Source: Lutjanus erythropterus (Eukaryota > Chordata > Actinopteri > Lutjaniformes > Lutjanidae). Taken from it: a stretch of DNA of 64,000 nt. The position numbers and the translations under genes were made by a program. Below are positions 9,651 through 24,100 of this stretch, one piece after another; positions within the stretch are counted from its first letter, which is position 1; each line of letters starts with the position of its first letter. The notes under the pieces are model-generated. The model was not told where the DNA came from. It worked only from the letters and a program-made list of their open reading frames with translations, and searched no databases. Location of the stretch: contig CM034594.1 of the NCBI GenBank assembly GCA_020091685.1, forward strand, positions 34,034,433 through 34,098,432. The letters are read 5' to 3'.

Positions 9651-10524
9651 CCAGAACAGCCCTTTCAAGGAAACCACGCCCGTATAGAATATAAATTAGA
9701 GGTCAGCTGATTACAATAAAGATTATATGATCTGTTTAACTGGATAGTACACAAAAACGCACTTCAACATTTTGATAATGTATTTGATGAAAAATGATTC
9801 GTGGTTTCAATTCCTCTTTGAAATATCCAGTCAGTCTCTAAACCCATTGTCTGAGCTCCATTTTGAACATGTCTGATTAAACAATAGGGCCTGTCTTCAT
9901 TATAAATTGGCATAAGATATTATGGTGAATAAATACCAATGAATTGAAATGGAAATAGAAAGAAGCATTTATTATGGTTTACAACATCTTCAGTTATAAA
10001 CATGGGCAAATTATATTATAAATATTAAAAAAAGAATTTATAAGCCAAAAGAAGATCTGTTTCACAAAGGATATTTAAAACAAGATGGCACATCTAAACA
10101 TCAATCTGCATAAAACTACACATTTAACACCTTTTCAAATTGGCTTGTAAACCTCAAAAATAAAGCAACAGTATATGACAACATGCAAAAGTAAAGAGAA
10201 CTGCATAAAGAGTAAATCAGAAACAGTTAGTAGCCAAAAAAAAAACTAGACATTTACAGCATGTGAACTGAAATACACACTGCCTGCAAGAGCCACACAA
10301 AGTCTGGAAAATCCTCTTCATTCATGTCATTAAAACAGCAAGACTTTGAAGACCTTTAACAGTGAACAAAGATTTTGCTGTAAATACTCTTTTTTTTTTG
10401 TCATTTTCTGAAATGTAATATTTGCGTAAAGTGGTCAGTCGAACCTTAGAATAATATCGAAAGCTTAGCTAATCAGACTGAGGAAAGGTAACATGTTTAT
10501 TTTAACAAAACAATTATAAATAAG
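9651..10524 (-). other. bcl7b 3' UTR and short spacer to baz1b promoter
   Basis: AT-rich region between the bcl7b stop (10525) and the baz1b promoter. A reverse-strand AATAAA at 9973-9968 is the best poly(A) signal candidate and would give a UTR of about 560 nt. Nothing coding was seen. Confidence 0.5.
9968..9973 (-). terminator. Candidate bcl7b poly(A) signal AATAAA
   Basis: Canonical hexamer on the minus strand 552 nt downstream of the bcl7b stop codon. Chosen by position only; the AT-rich context makes chance occurrence possible. Confidence 0.35.
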
Positions 10525-13430
<2,906 letters not shown>

Positions 13431-13676
13431 TCTTTTTTTTTTTTTTTTTGGGCCTCATCCTCCTCAGTACACTCATATATGTACTGCACTGATTGACACA
13501 TTTGGCGTTATTTATTTAATTATTTTATTATATATTTAGTCATATGGGTCCAAATGCTTGGAAGTCACATGTACTTCTTACTTCTGCTTTGCTTGCATTT
13601 TTATTCAATTTTCTGCTACTGTATACTTGTTTTTTATTCTTTATTTTTAAACTATTTTGACATATGCAGTTTAGCT

Positions 13677-14062
13677 CAGAGGTTCTCATTTTTTTCTCAG
13701 CCAAGGACCCCTTCCAAGATAGAAAATATACTGGGGACCCCCTTATGTATGTCGCTAACATTGGAAAGCGCTGGTTTCCATCATAAATGGCTTACGTGGG
13801 GGTGACATGCTCTTGTCTGGCAGGAGGAAAATTTAATATTTCTTATGAGTTATAGATTGTTAGATTAGAACATAAACTATGAATTATGTTAGGATTTAAA
13901 ATAAATAATAAAAAAAAATGTTGAACTATGAAGCTATTTAAAAAATAAAATAAAATAAATGACTTTTTTTTTGATAGGCCACCATAATAATTTGAATTAA
14001 TTTAAATGAAAACCTATCACGGATCCCCTGGGGGTCCCCAGAACCCTATGTGAGAACATCTG
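13677..14062. mobile_element. 386-bp hAT-type non-autonomous element
   Basis: Termini CAGAGGTTCTCA and, inverted, CAGATGTTCTCA, the CAGNGGTTCTCA form of the hAT/Charlie group. Flanking 8-mers GTTTAGCT and GCTTAATT agree at 5 of 8 positions; all three differences are transitions. The interior has GGGGACCCCC near both ends and no open frame. Confidence 0.7.
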
Positions 14063-14736
14063 GCTTAATTGTTTCCAAATTGAATAATTCAAGTCCAATT
14101 GATAATAGTAAAAAAAATTGTTATCAAAAATTTTAAATTAAACAAGCAAACATAAACAACAGTAACAACAAGAAAGAAAAAAGAAAAGAGGGAGATATGA
14201 CAGACAGTTTGGATACTGCACACACTTATGTACATTTAATACATTCACATTTTTCATTCATATACATACTAGGCAATTTGTTAATTATTATCAGGTGGGA
14301 TTGTCTAACTGCAGCACCCAAATGATGAGAAAAGACCAGTTTTTTTCATTTAGTTCACCCACCACTCGTAAACCAATTCATGTTTGACTCTTTTTATTCT
14401 TCTCTGTAGTTATATATTGTAAAGAATATTATAGATCCAAGACAAAACTGACAGAAGGGTCAAGACAAGAGAAAAGGGCACAAGTACAAAATCTGTCTGC
14501 TATTTCAGCACCATGAACAGTGATATTGATTTAGCACAGTTAGCCTACTGACATTTCAGAGCCATGGTTAGAGCCATATATTCTATCCTGCACAAACCTC
14601 AGTCAGATAAAGGATCAATGAGTCAGATATATACACACCTGTGCGGTCACACAGGGAGCGGTCAGCTACAAAGTTATTTTGATAAAGTATTGTATCTGTA
14701 ATTTAGCATCATCAGTGCATTTGCTAATGATGAAAT

Positions 14737-15335
14737 CAATGGTTCCCGACCTTTTTGGCTTGTGGTCCCTACAAAAAAGCATGATCTGCTAAGGGCCCCT
14801 TGTCCAATTTCTGTTGTTTGTTTTTTTTTTTAATTTACATTACTTTTTTCTTCATGCAAATCCCCCCCAAAAAATAAAAGAATAAAAACAAAACAAAAGA
14901 AAAAAGAAAAAAAAAAAAACGCCACAAAAGCCAGACTACCAGCTATTATACAGCAATGTTTAAACTCTTGTCAGCTTATCAGCAAGAAAAACAAAACAAG
15001 CATGAAAAGGAATCACACAGCTCAATATTATGCAGTAGGGACAACAACTAACAGTTGGGTGGTTAACATATCTCATAATTGGGCCTTTGGTGCTGTCAGA
15101 TTTTTAATTATTGCCGTGTGTTGCTTCAGAGCCTCTCAAGCTAAATCCCTGAAACTTCCTCTCAGGTGGTTTAATTAAGAGATAGTTGTTCAGGTCCCAA
15201 AGAGGTAGCACTCCAATATGTCACAAAAAAACAAATATTAGATATTTCTAAAAATTAATACAGATTTGAGTGGTAGAGCTCAGTTTATACTTGTGACTCT
15301 CTGGAGGAGCCTGACCTGCAGGTTGGGGTCCACTG
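14737..15335. mobile_element. 599-bp hAT-like degraded element
   Basis: The left end CAATGGTTCCCGACC and the inverted right end CAGTGGACCCCAACC are similar. No convincing target duplication (GATGAAAT/TTGTAAAT). A poly-purine stretch sits at about 14870-14920. Non-coding. Confidence 0.55.
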
Positions 15336-16669
15336 TTGTAAATTACAAAGCAGCTGAAATGACCTTGACCAGATACAACAATTAAATTCTTCTCATGCAT
15401 TAAATGTAGCACATTTACTTAGAATTAAATTGTAGTACTTTTACTTAACAATCTCAAGTACTTCTTATTGTCTGTTTATCTGTTTGATTGTGATTTATAT
15501 TTTTTGTGCTGTGGAATAAAAACTTCCAGCTGGTCCACCTGCTTTTCATTGTTAATATATGTAGTTTTTGTATTTGTGTGAATGTGAATGTATTTAGACA
15601 AAAGCATAGTACAATGTGTATTAGTTCTGACTTGTAGTTCCCATGTTTGACCAGCAGATGGTTGCCTCGAGTCACACAAAGCAAACAATCTGCTCTGCCT
15701 GAGAGCAAAGACTGAGTCTGTTGCAGTTTGTTCATTAATTATAAGAGTTATCAGAAAATGATCCTCTGTTTGTTTTGAGTGTGACAGCAGGGTCGTCTCT
15801 CTTTAACCAACTACGACCCACTCAAAACTCACAATACTTTATCTGAGTGGACTGTGTGGTTTACTGTTTACAGCTCCAGAGAAAAGAAACCCCTTGTAAA
15901 AAAAAAAATATTGTGTGGTGACATAAAGGGAACAAAGAAGTAGTCTTATCAGCGCTCGCACTCAGCAATCAATACATAATGACATACAGTACTACAGTAT
16001 CACTCATCAGACAGTGCTGATAGTGTTTAGTGACACGTCGGTCTATTGATACTTGGACAAGTGGTGCTGGCAGTGATCAGGACAGCACAGGGGAACTCAT
16101 TCCTCATTTCCTGCAGAGCTTATGGCATCAAGTACTGTATTATTAAAGAAGTGCTGTATTATCAGTGACTAATAAGTTTGGGCTTACTGGTAAAATGTTG
16201 GGAAGGTTACTTTTGAAATGTGACAGCATTCAGATTACTTGTTGCCCTGTAAAAAAAAAAATACTTGATCAAAGTAATGCAACTTATTATATGTGATTAA
16301 CTTTTGAGTACTTTTATAAGAAGTGTTTTAAACTGGGCAATAAAGTCCAAAAGAACACACAAAACTTGAACCCATACTGTCCACTGAATGAAGCCTGTCT
16401 AGACGTATATAGAGTCATCCCTGATGGTGTTGTATGGTATAATTTGTAATATTTGTAATAATTTGTAATCACCAAATTAAAATTACATTTATTTAGCAAT
16501 TTAATTACATGTAACTAGCCTGGTTACTTCCCAACACTGAATGTTGTGCTTAACTTCTTCAAACTTCTAAGGGTTTCTGTTGAATTTATTGGCCACACAG
16601 CCGCCTCAAACTGCATGTCAACAATTATCTTGTCCTTCATATTTAAGTTCCTGACTAAAGTATTTTAAA

Positions 16670-16951
16670 TTAAAGGGACCATTCACCCCAAAATCAAAAA
16701 TACATATTTTTCCCCTGGCCAGTAGTGCTATTTATTCATATTATTCAAATTTTTTGTTGTTGTTGTGAGTCACTCATGTGAGTTGCAGAGTTTTGGAGTT
16801 ATGATATGTCTGCTTTCTCTTCAGTATGATGGGATTAAATGGCGCTCAGCTCATGGTGCTCAAAGTATAAAAATACATTTCAAAAATTCAAAACAGCATC
16901 TATTTCAAAAATAATATATATTTTTAATACTGGGGTGAATTGTCCCTTTAA
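16670..16951. mobile_element. 282-bp MITE with TTAA-AGGG termini
   Basis: The left end TTAAAGGGACCATTCACCCC and the right end, inverted, TTAAAGGGACAATTCACCCC agree at 19 of 20 positions. The TTAA-AGGG terminus is the same as that of the fold-back elements here, suggesting a shared transposase. A partial relative (GAGATAGTTAACCCAAAATTG) is at about 37680. Confidence 0.8.
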
Positions 16952-17255
16952 ATAGACTTAAGCCTTTCTCCTATCATGAGCTTGTCAGAGCAAAAAGGCA
17001 GTGACATTTACCATCAAACTGTTGCTGCATACATTAACATTATTATTTCAAAAACTATAATAAATCTCTACATCCATTGTGTTTTTGTATGCAATATAAC
17101 ATAACAGCAGCAGCCTCAATGTGATTTTTCAAGCACCACGTGAGTCTGAAAATTATTGGGCCTGTGGCAAAAGTATTGTTGTATCTACATAATAAGGACC
17201 AGACACAAAGGGAAAATGAGAAGATAAAGATTTTTTCTTTGACATTTGCATTCTG

Positions 17256-17306
17256 AGTTGAAATACCATTCCAATAATAAAGTTGAAATGGTATTTCAAC
17301 TTTATT
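17256..17306. repeat. Overlapping perfect inverted repeats
   Basis: 17276-17289 and 17293-17306 form a perfect 14-bp stem with a 3-nt loop. Independently, the 15 nt at 17256-17270 are the exact reverse complement of 17287-17301, so two mutually exclusive hairpins share one arm. The following TTATTCTCAAAATTTCGACC suggests a degenerate tandem repeat. Confidence 0.85.
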
Positions 17307-17609
17307 CTCAAAATTTCGACCTTATTCTCAAACTGCAGATACAGTGTTTGTTGTTCTTCTCTTATTTTTCATTAACGTGGCTCCAATGCTCCGTGTATCT
17401 GTTTGAAATGAGAACATGTGTAGTTTGTGGATGAAGCTGCACAAACTACAATCTCCACGCATCAGTGATGTTGTGGGCGGTCCTGCTGCAGCTCCAGCCA
17501 GTAGCTGACGGCAGTGGGAGGAGTCAGCGACGGTTGCCAGAGAAAATATCCAAATAACAGCGACGCTCACGAGCAGTCAGACTGAGCGGTGTCCTCACAA
17601 CAGCTGCAG

Positions 17610-17688
17610 ATGTTCATCAAGGTTTCTCTGGGAACACTGTGTGTAGAGGCCGCTCACACACGGAGGTCGTGTGTTTTGTGCAGAAGTG
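17610..17688 (+). other. Possible first exon of unknown plus-strand transcript
   Basis: A GC-richer patch (17440-17690) contains an ATG at 17610 and a good donor GTGAGTTTT after CAGAA near 17688. A reading frame of about 33 codons (MFIKVSLGTLCVEAAHTRRS...) crosses the donor. No family match. It could be a non-coding 5' exon of hip1, an unrelated transcript, or chance. Confidence 0.2.
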
Positions 17689-17778
17689 AGTTTTGTATAG
17701 ACAGTTACTGAGTTCTGTAAAGTGCCCGAAAACTATTGCACACATCACTTCTGGTTTCCGTGACTGTCCTCAGTAACA

Positions 17779-17872
17779 GTGTGTGTGTGTGTGTGTATTT
17801 AAAAAAATGTATATATGTGTGTGTGTGTGTGTATATATACACACACATATGTATATATTAATATACTTTAGA
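17779..17872. repeat. (GT)n and (TA/TG)n microsatellites
   Basis: (GT)9 at 17779-17796, then a mixed ATATATGTGTGTG / TATATATACACACACATATG block at 17809-17872 that is itself self-complementary. Confidence 0.9.
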
Positions 17873-18790
17873 TAAGATGAATTATCTCACTGATGCTTCT
17901 TTTAACAACAGAAACGTGAAGTACAAACACTATGCAAATGATAGTTAATTAGTAAGAGGTAATTATGGCAGAACTACACATGTGGTCAGTGGAAGAATGT
18001 AGTCCAACAAAGTACTTTCACTCAAGTACTGTGCTCAAGTACAATTTTGAGCTAGGCGTGTTCTTTAGCCCACTTGAGCATTTCCATTTTATGCTACTTT
18101 TTATTTCTATTCCAGTACATTTCTGAGGGAAAATATTATACTTTTTAGATTCTCAGTCATCCAGGTCATTTTATTCGTAGCTCTGAACTGAAGAAGCCTT
18201 TTGGTTGGGAAGTGAAACGTTTTAAAAAACTCTACCAAGTCTAGTGGCCTTTTCTACGTGCACTACATATATTTGACAGTTGCATTTACTTGTTATTTTA
18301 CAGTATCAGATTAATTATACAACATATGATCACCTAATAAATTGTGATGTAGTACCAAAAGTTACCCAGCAGAATACAAAGTGGTTAAAATTAGCTCTTA
18401 CTAATTCATTGCTCAGTGAAGAATAATCATAATCCAATATTAAGCTAAATAGCCATCCCATACACAAATATTTTACTTTTGGTACTTTAAAGGTAGAGTC
18501 GGTAGGATTTAAACATATCAGGACATCAAATACCGGTGTTTGGGTTTGGTGAAGCTTCCCGAGCACAGCAAAGCAATGGAAAAAAGTAAGGAAACAGGGA
18601 CTGGGCATGATCTCTGGGATTAAAAGGGATTTTGTATGAGTTGATGCATAGGTTCTGAGTTTTTGTTTTGTAAGGAAAATGGTGCAGATTATACCTTCAA
18701 GTGTATTTTGATCCTAGTGTTTTTCTACTTTTACTTAAGTAAAACTTTGAATGTAGGACTTTCACTTGTGTTTGTGTTTGAGTATATCTA

Positions 18791-18815
18791 GATTAGATTA
18801 GATTAGATTAGATTA
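18791..18815. repeat. (GATTA)5 microsatellite
   Basis: Five perfect GATTA units, 25 bp. Confidence 0.9.
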
Positions 18816-19059
18816 AATTTTGTTGTCATGCTACTATCTTCTATTCATTAATTTATTCTATTAAGTAAAGAGATCTGTAAAGTAAAGATTTGAGTGCTGT
18901 GTGTTGTTTGCATATTATTCTATTTGTAGGCATTGTGCTGAGTTGCAAAAAGCTTCGACTGAAGAAGCTATTTAGTATACACGAATCTATTTAACAAAAA
19001 GCTCTATTTTAACTACAGCTCTTCATTTACATAGCCCATTAATCAAAAGGAGCTTTTAT

Positions 19060-19328
19060 TTTGAAAACTGGACACCGGAAGCCTCGTCTTCCTCGGTCTC
19101 GCTTTACTCTGGTGCCGTTCAGGCTGCTTCTGTCATTGACTGGGGTGGTGGACAGAAAGGCCAAATGATTCAGTGAACGGGGCGACGAGTCCAGCACAGC
19201 ATGGACTGCTGCCCGCCATAGTTTAGAGCAGCTTTCTTTTTTTTTTATTTTTGACACTCTAACCTGTTTTTTATCGGCTGAAAGTTTAGTTTTTCTCTCG
19301 CTGCCGTGATAAAAAAAAACACACGACA
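19060..19328 (+). promoter_or_regulatory. hip1 5' UTR / proximal promoter
   Basis: GC-richer block before the hip1 start. A short upstream frame (ATG at 19201, stop TAG ending 19221, MDCCPP) precedes the main ATG by 108 nt. Main start context GACAATGG. Transcription start not resolved. Confidence 0.4.
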
Positions 19329-19445
19329 ATGGATCGAGTGAAGAGCTCCATGCAGCAAGTACCCAACGCTATCCCCAAAGTGATACGACGGACCGGAGGG
19401 GCCAACAGCCTGGAGCTGGAGAAGGAAAACTTTGAGAGAGGGCAG
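19329..19445 (+). CDS. hip1: hip1 coding exon 1
   Basis: 39 codons: MDRVKSSMQQVPNAIPKVIR through LEKENFERGQ. Human HIP1 has MDRMASSMKQVPNPLPKVLS...FERTQ. Donor GTACGG, phase 0. Confidence 0.94.
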
Positions 19446-21101
19446 GTACGGAGCGGAGGGGTCAGGGCGGGGGTCACATTAATGTTTTTACATGATTATT
19501 TCACTCAAAGCGTGGGAGACAAGGTCCTGCTGGCTGAGAGCCGCTGTGGAAGGTGGGAGGACAAATAATCATGCCAGGATGTTTGCTGTCAGCTCCTTTA
19601 AACAGTGCATTGCGAGTTTTTGTCCGATCTACGACAAATGACCCACAGTAACCCCGTTTTTAAAACATATTTTAGCAGTTGTTCCGGTTTTGATCCGTCG
19701 GTTCCACCGTGCTTGATCCAGATTGTGTGTGATATTCCAGTGTTGCTTTCCCTGCTGTGTGTCTGTGATCAGCAGAGATACCAGTGAGTCTACTGTACAA
19801 CAAAAGAGCTGTTGAAATGTAGGTCAATGGCCTTTTGAATTCAGATAACTGTGCTGTTTAGCCTATCTGTAGAATAAAACCAGACAAGAGGGAGGCTGGC
19901 TGAAGCTCTGTGGAGCTGTGTCATGTATGACAGGCTGTCAGTGCCTCCTGTAAGGCCCTCAGTTAAGGCAGGATCAATGATGATGATGAAGATGATGGTG
20001 AGAACTATTTTTAGGCAAAGGAGATCATTTTTCTCTGTTGTGTTGAGTTTTATGTTATGGCTGCTGATGACTGCATATTGGCAAGAATCTGACGATACAG
20101 TACAGGGGTTACGATTCGGTGTATTGCGATATTTTGTGATACTGTGAGCAAGGTGATATTTTGCTATTGAATTTTAGGAAAATTGTGTTAGTGTACAGAA
20201 CACACCACCATATGCATAAGATCTGAGTTAAAAGTTGTTGTTTTTTTTAATGCAGTCATAACAGTGAAGATGGATAACAATGCTGATATTTAGCAGCTGG
20301 GGATTTAAACACATCACAACATCTGCATGCATCATGACACGGTGCTTTGTGAATTGATCTAGAGTTTATAGGGCCTGACGGGGCCGATAACAATATTAGG
20401 AAGTAAAAAATTACCAATATCGATCTATCAGTCAGTATTCTTTACGCAGAATATTATATACAGAATATACAATATAAACACAAACTTTTTAGAAGGATGC
20501 ACAGTAAATATCACGTCAGATGATTTTTGATTAACTTAACTAGAAAAAGTAAATGAACACGTGAAGAGTCAGAACTGTTAGTGGTTTTTGTTGTCATAGT
20601 GATGCCAGTTAAATTTGGTTTAGTCAGAGCTGTGGATTATCAAATCATCCATCTTTGCTCACTACATCTCATCCTTTCTTACCCTCAGCAGTGCATAAAC
20701 TACAGGTAATATGACCTTCTTTATGTAATACAACATTTTGAAATCACCTGTTATCAGTATCACCTGGAAAAATTCCAGATTGTACGTGCCTAGTTTTTAA
20801 AATTTAATAATAAATAACTATAAATAAAAAACCCAGACAGAGCAAAATATGTGTATATACTGATCCAGAATTCAGAAAAAGGATCAAATATACACAGAAT
20901 GCTGCCTATAAAGCTAACAAATAAAGAAAAACAAATAAGAATAATATGCCGATACCTATATAGACTGATGTAACTGTGATCACTCAATATCAGGCCAATA
21001 ATATCAGTCAACTGATATACTGGTCAGACTCTAATCATATATCATGGGATAGCCATAAGATATTGAAGTATTGTTGCTGAGCCATGTTGCCCAGCCTTAG
21101 C

Positions 21102-21148
<47 letters not shown>

Positions 21149-24100
21149 AATGAGATCTGCCTATTTTAAAGCAAAGAATATAATTGATTTTCTTCCTCAT
21201 GTTCAATTTTATGGGATGAATATTGAATGCAGTCTAGATTCATGTGACTTTGCATGTAGTGCTCTCCTCCCAGTAAGCATATGTATGTAGGCTGCTGTTA
21301 TGCTGTGCAGCCTGCTGCTTCCTGCCTGGTGGTCTCCTCCCCTCCCCTCTCTCTCTCTCCCAGACCAGGCACAGGGGAGGGAAGGGGGGAGAAAGTAGGT
21401 CAGATGAATCGAGGCAGCCAAACTGCCATGGTAGTACTGCAATGTGCTTCTCCCATTTACAGCCGCTGCTAAATTGGACAGTACAGTCAACACGGGCTAA
21501 ATGTGCACAGCAGTTATCAGGCAATTCTAAGTCTGGATGGTCGGATACGGTTCACCCCCCCCCCCCCCTCCTCCCTCCCTCCCTTCCTCCCGGTCCCATC
21601 CGGGACAGCAGCAGCAGCATGGATTAGAGGCTGGGAGAGACGCATGCGTGTCTTCATGTGTCCCGAGCCAAGCCTGGTCACTAGGTCACTGTCAGGCTCC
21701 TGAGATCACACCCTCTCTGGAAGTGTGTCAAATCAAAATGGTCTCCGGCATCACAACAATTGACAGTCGCCAAATGACAGTTTCACGCATCTGCAAATGA
21801 GACAAAGTGTTTTGCAGCTGATCAGCAGTGAAACTATTCATGCTAGTTAAAACAAGTCTGATTTGCTATTAGTTACCAGTGTTCCAACATGTCTCAGCTG
21901 CAGCGTGACACATTCAGCCGGTTTGCTCTTGATACTCAACTCTCTGACAGTTTCTGTAGTAGTAAAAAGTTTTTCACAGTTTTAAATCACTGATTAGGAT
22001 TTGTTGCCTCTGTAGTGCCTCTGTTTGTGTTTCCCTCTCCCCCCTCGTGGTTGATTTTGGACTGTGGATCCAGAGCTGTAGTGGCAGGCGGTGCAGGAAT
22101 CAATGAATCTGCTGTCTACTTTACAGGGGATCAGCGAGAGATAATCTCATCTGATCTGTTGTGCTCTAAAGCTGCCTAAATCTGCTGGGTGGCTGGCTTT
22201 CACCTCCTGTCTGTCTGCATATCTGTCTCTCTGCCTGTCTGTCTTTGATTTTTTACATTTCCAGCCAACTTTTTTTAGCCATAATGTAGTGAAAGTTTAA
22301 AGGGATAGGTCTGATTTTTTTTTTTTGGAGTAGGGTGGTATGAGGCACTGAATTGCCTACAGTAGATGACGGCTGGCACACTCCCAGTTTGGTGAAGCAG
22401 CAGAAGTACTGGTGTAGGAAGCTAAACAATGTACTGCTGTGGATATGGTCAGCAGAAATATGTTTTTTAACCACCTAAACAAATCAATTTCAGTTGAAGT
22501 GTACGCTCTATTTAGACTTGTTCCAGCTTTTTACCTTGCTGTCAGACAGCATTTTCAGACAGGAAACTGCTGTTATATAACCCAAATATCACTGTCTGCA
22601 AAATCACCAGACTCCATTGGCAAAAGCAATAATTTTACCTCACAGAACACAGGAGTTGCTGGCCTACTGCTGCCCAGCTCGGTTAGTTTGTTTGCATTAT
22701 TGTGCAACTTTACTGAATCTGTACTAACCTTTTAAAACACTAAAGTCACACAATAACATAAACAAACTAACCAACTGAAAAAGCGGTAGACCCGTGTTCT
22801 GTGAGCTGAAATCACTGATTTTCTCAAAGGAGTTTGGTGGAGGGGCGCAAGCAATATAACAAGCGATTTAACTTCATTTTTCTGTCGGAAAAGGTTGTGT
22901 GAAGGTAAGGTGCAGCAGTGAAGATATTGTATTGTACACTGATATTGATATTTTAGGTGGCTAAAACACATTTTGCTGCTGACCCTGTCCACAGCAGCAC
23001 TTTCCTTCCTACACTGGTACTCCTGCTGCTTCTCCAAAGTGGGTGTGTGTCAAGTACCATCTACTGTAGGTAATACACTGACTATGGACAAGTACTCACA
23101 CAACACCACTTCAAATAATCTGAACCGTCCCTTTAATGTTTATATTATTAAGCCCATGCAGTTCTTTCAGTATTGACAGAAGACTGAGACGAGTCAAAAA
23201 CTTGTTGAGTTGTTGAAGTTCGCTGCTACATGTGATCCCGTTAACCACAAAACACCTTCACTTTCATCTGGAAAAGCGTGCAGAGAAATTTGTTTTAAGA
23301 GACGACTATCAGTCATGTGACAGTACAAAGGGTGAACAGTAGATTTTTCAGTATGTCACCAGCATGCTGTCTGAATTCAGTGTTCTTCAGCTACATGCAT
23401 GTGAATGTGAGCAGTGTGCACTGCAGGCTGCTACCGCTGTCGCTACCTTGGCTTTAAAGCCATAGTTGTGTAAAACGCTGATTCTGAGAAGTACTCGCCT
23501 ATCTCTGTGTTGAGTTGGGTAAACAACCAGGGTGTGTTCGAAAACCTCTCTGTCATAGTGTCCACACTGGGTTATAAAAAGAACGAAACATGGCAGCCAG
23601 ATAGCACACAGCACTTTTAATGACATGTTTAACCTCATAATAGCAGCTGACTCTTTAATTTAGAGTTTCGGGGGGATTTAATCTCTGGTGTGTTTGTCTC
23701 AAACGTCATTGCATGTTTCGGTTTCTTATTCTTTTGTGTTGTCAATAGCAATAAGAAGTAAATAACAAGTTAGTACTGAGCAACACTGTATATTTATAAT
23801 CTTTATCTGAGGGCTCAGAAATGTCAGAGATGCCAGCTCTCTCCTAGATTGCAACACAGGCTCCAAGCTGTCAGGGGCCAGAAGAAGTTTTTCATTTGAA
23901 AGCTGGTGTAGGTAGTAATCTCTGGACTGATATGAACCATAATTAGTGCTTGTGGAAAACTTCTTGGGCACCCGTTCCTCAGCAGGGACATGCAGCGTGA
24001 GCCCCTGAGTGACACCACATTGTATGTTACATAATTAAGGCCTTAAAATTAGACTCCCTTCCTCCTCTTTTACTTGTACACATGGAGCGAGGTCACTCCT

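Larger units (their letters stand above)
13431..19059. other. Intergenic region bcl7b to hip1
   Basis: About 5.6 kb with both genes pointing away from it. It contains the small DNA elements at 13677, 14737 and 16670, fold-back sequence at 17256-17306, TG/TA microsatellites, a possible orphan exon at 17610-17688, a short dispersed-repeat scrap at about 18180-18255 (GAAGCCTTTTGGTTGGGAAG-like) and a GATTA pentamer array. No complete gene was recognised. Confidence 0.65.

Noticed and set aside
21084-21290. Frame starting with a run of methionines
   Set aside because: Translation of (GAT)15; no gene evidence.
22297-23136. Fold-back element as a miRNA or structural RNA gene
   Set aside because: Four dispersed copies with shared termini fit a transposon better than a conserved RNA gene.
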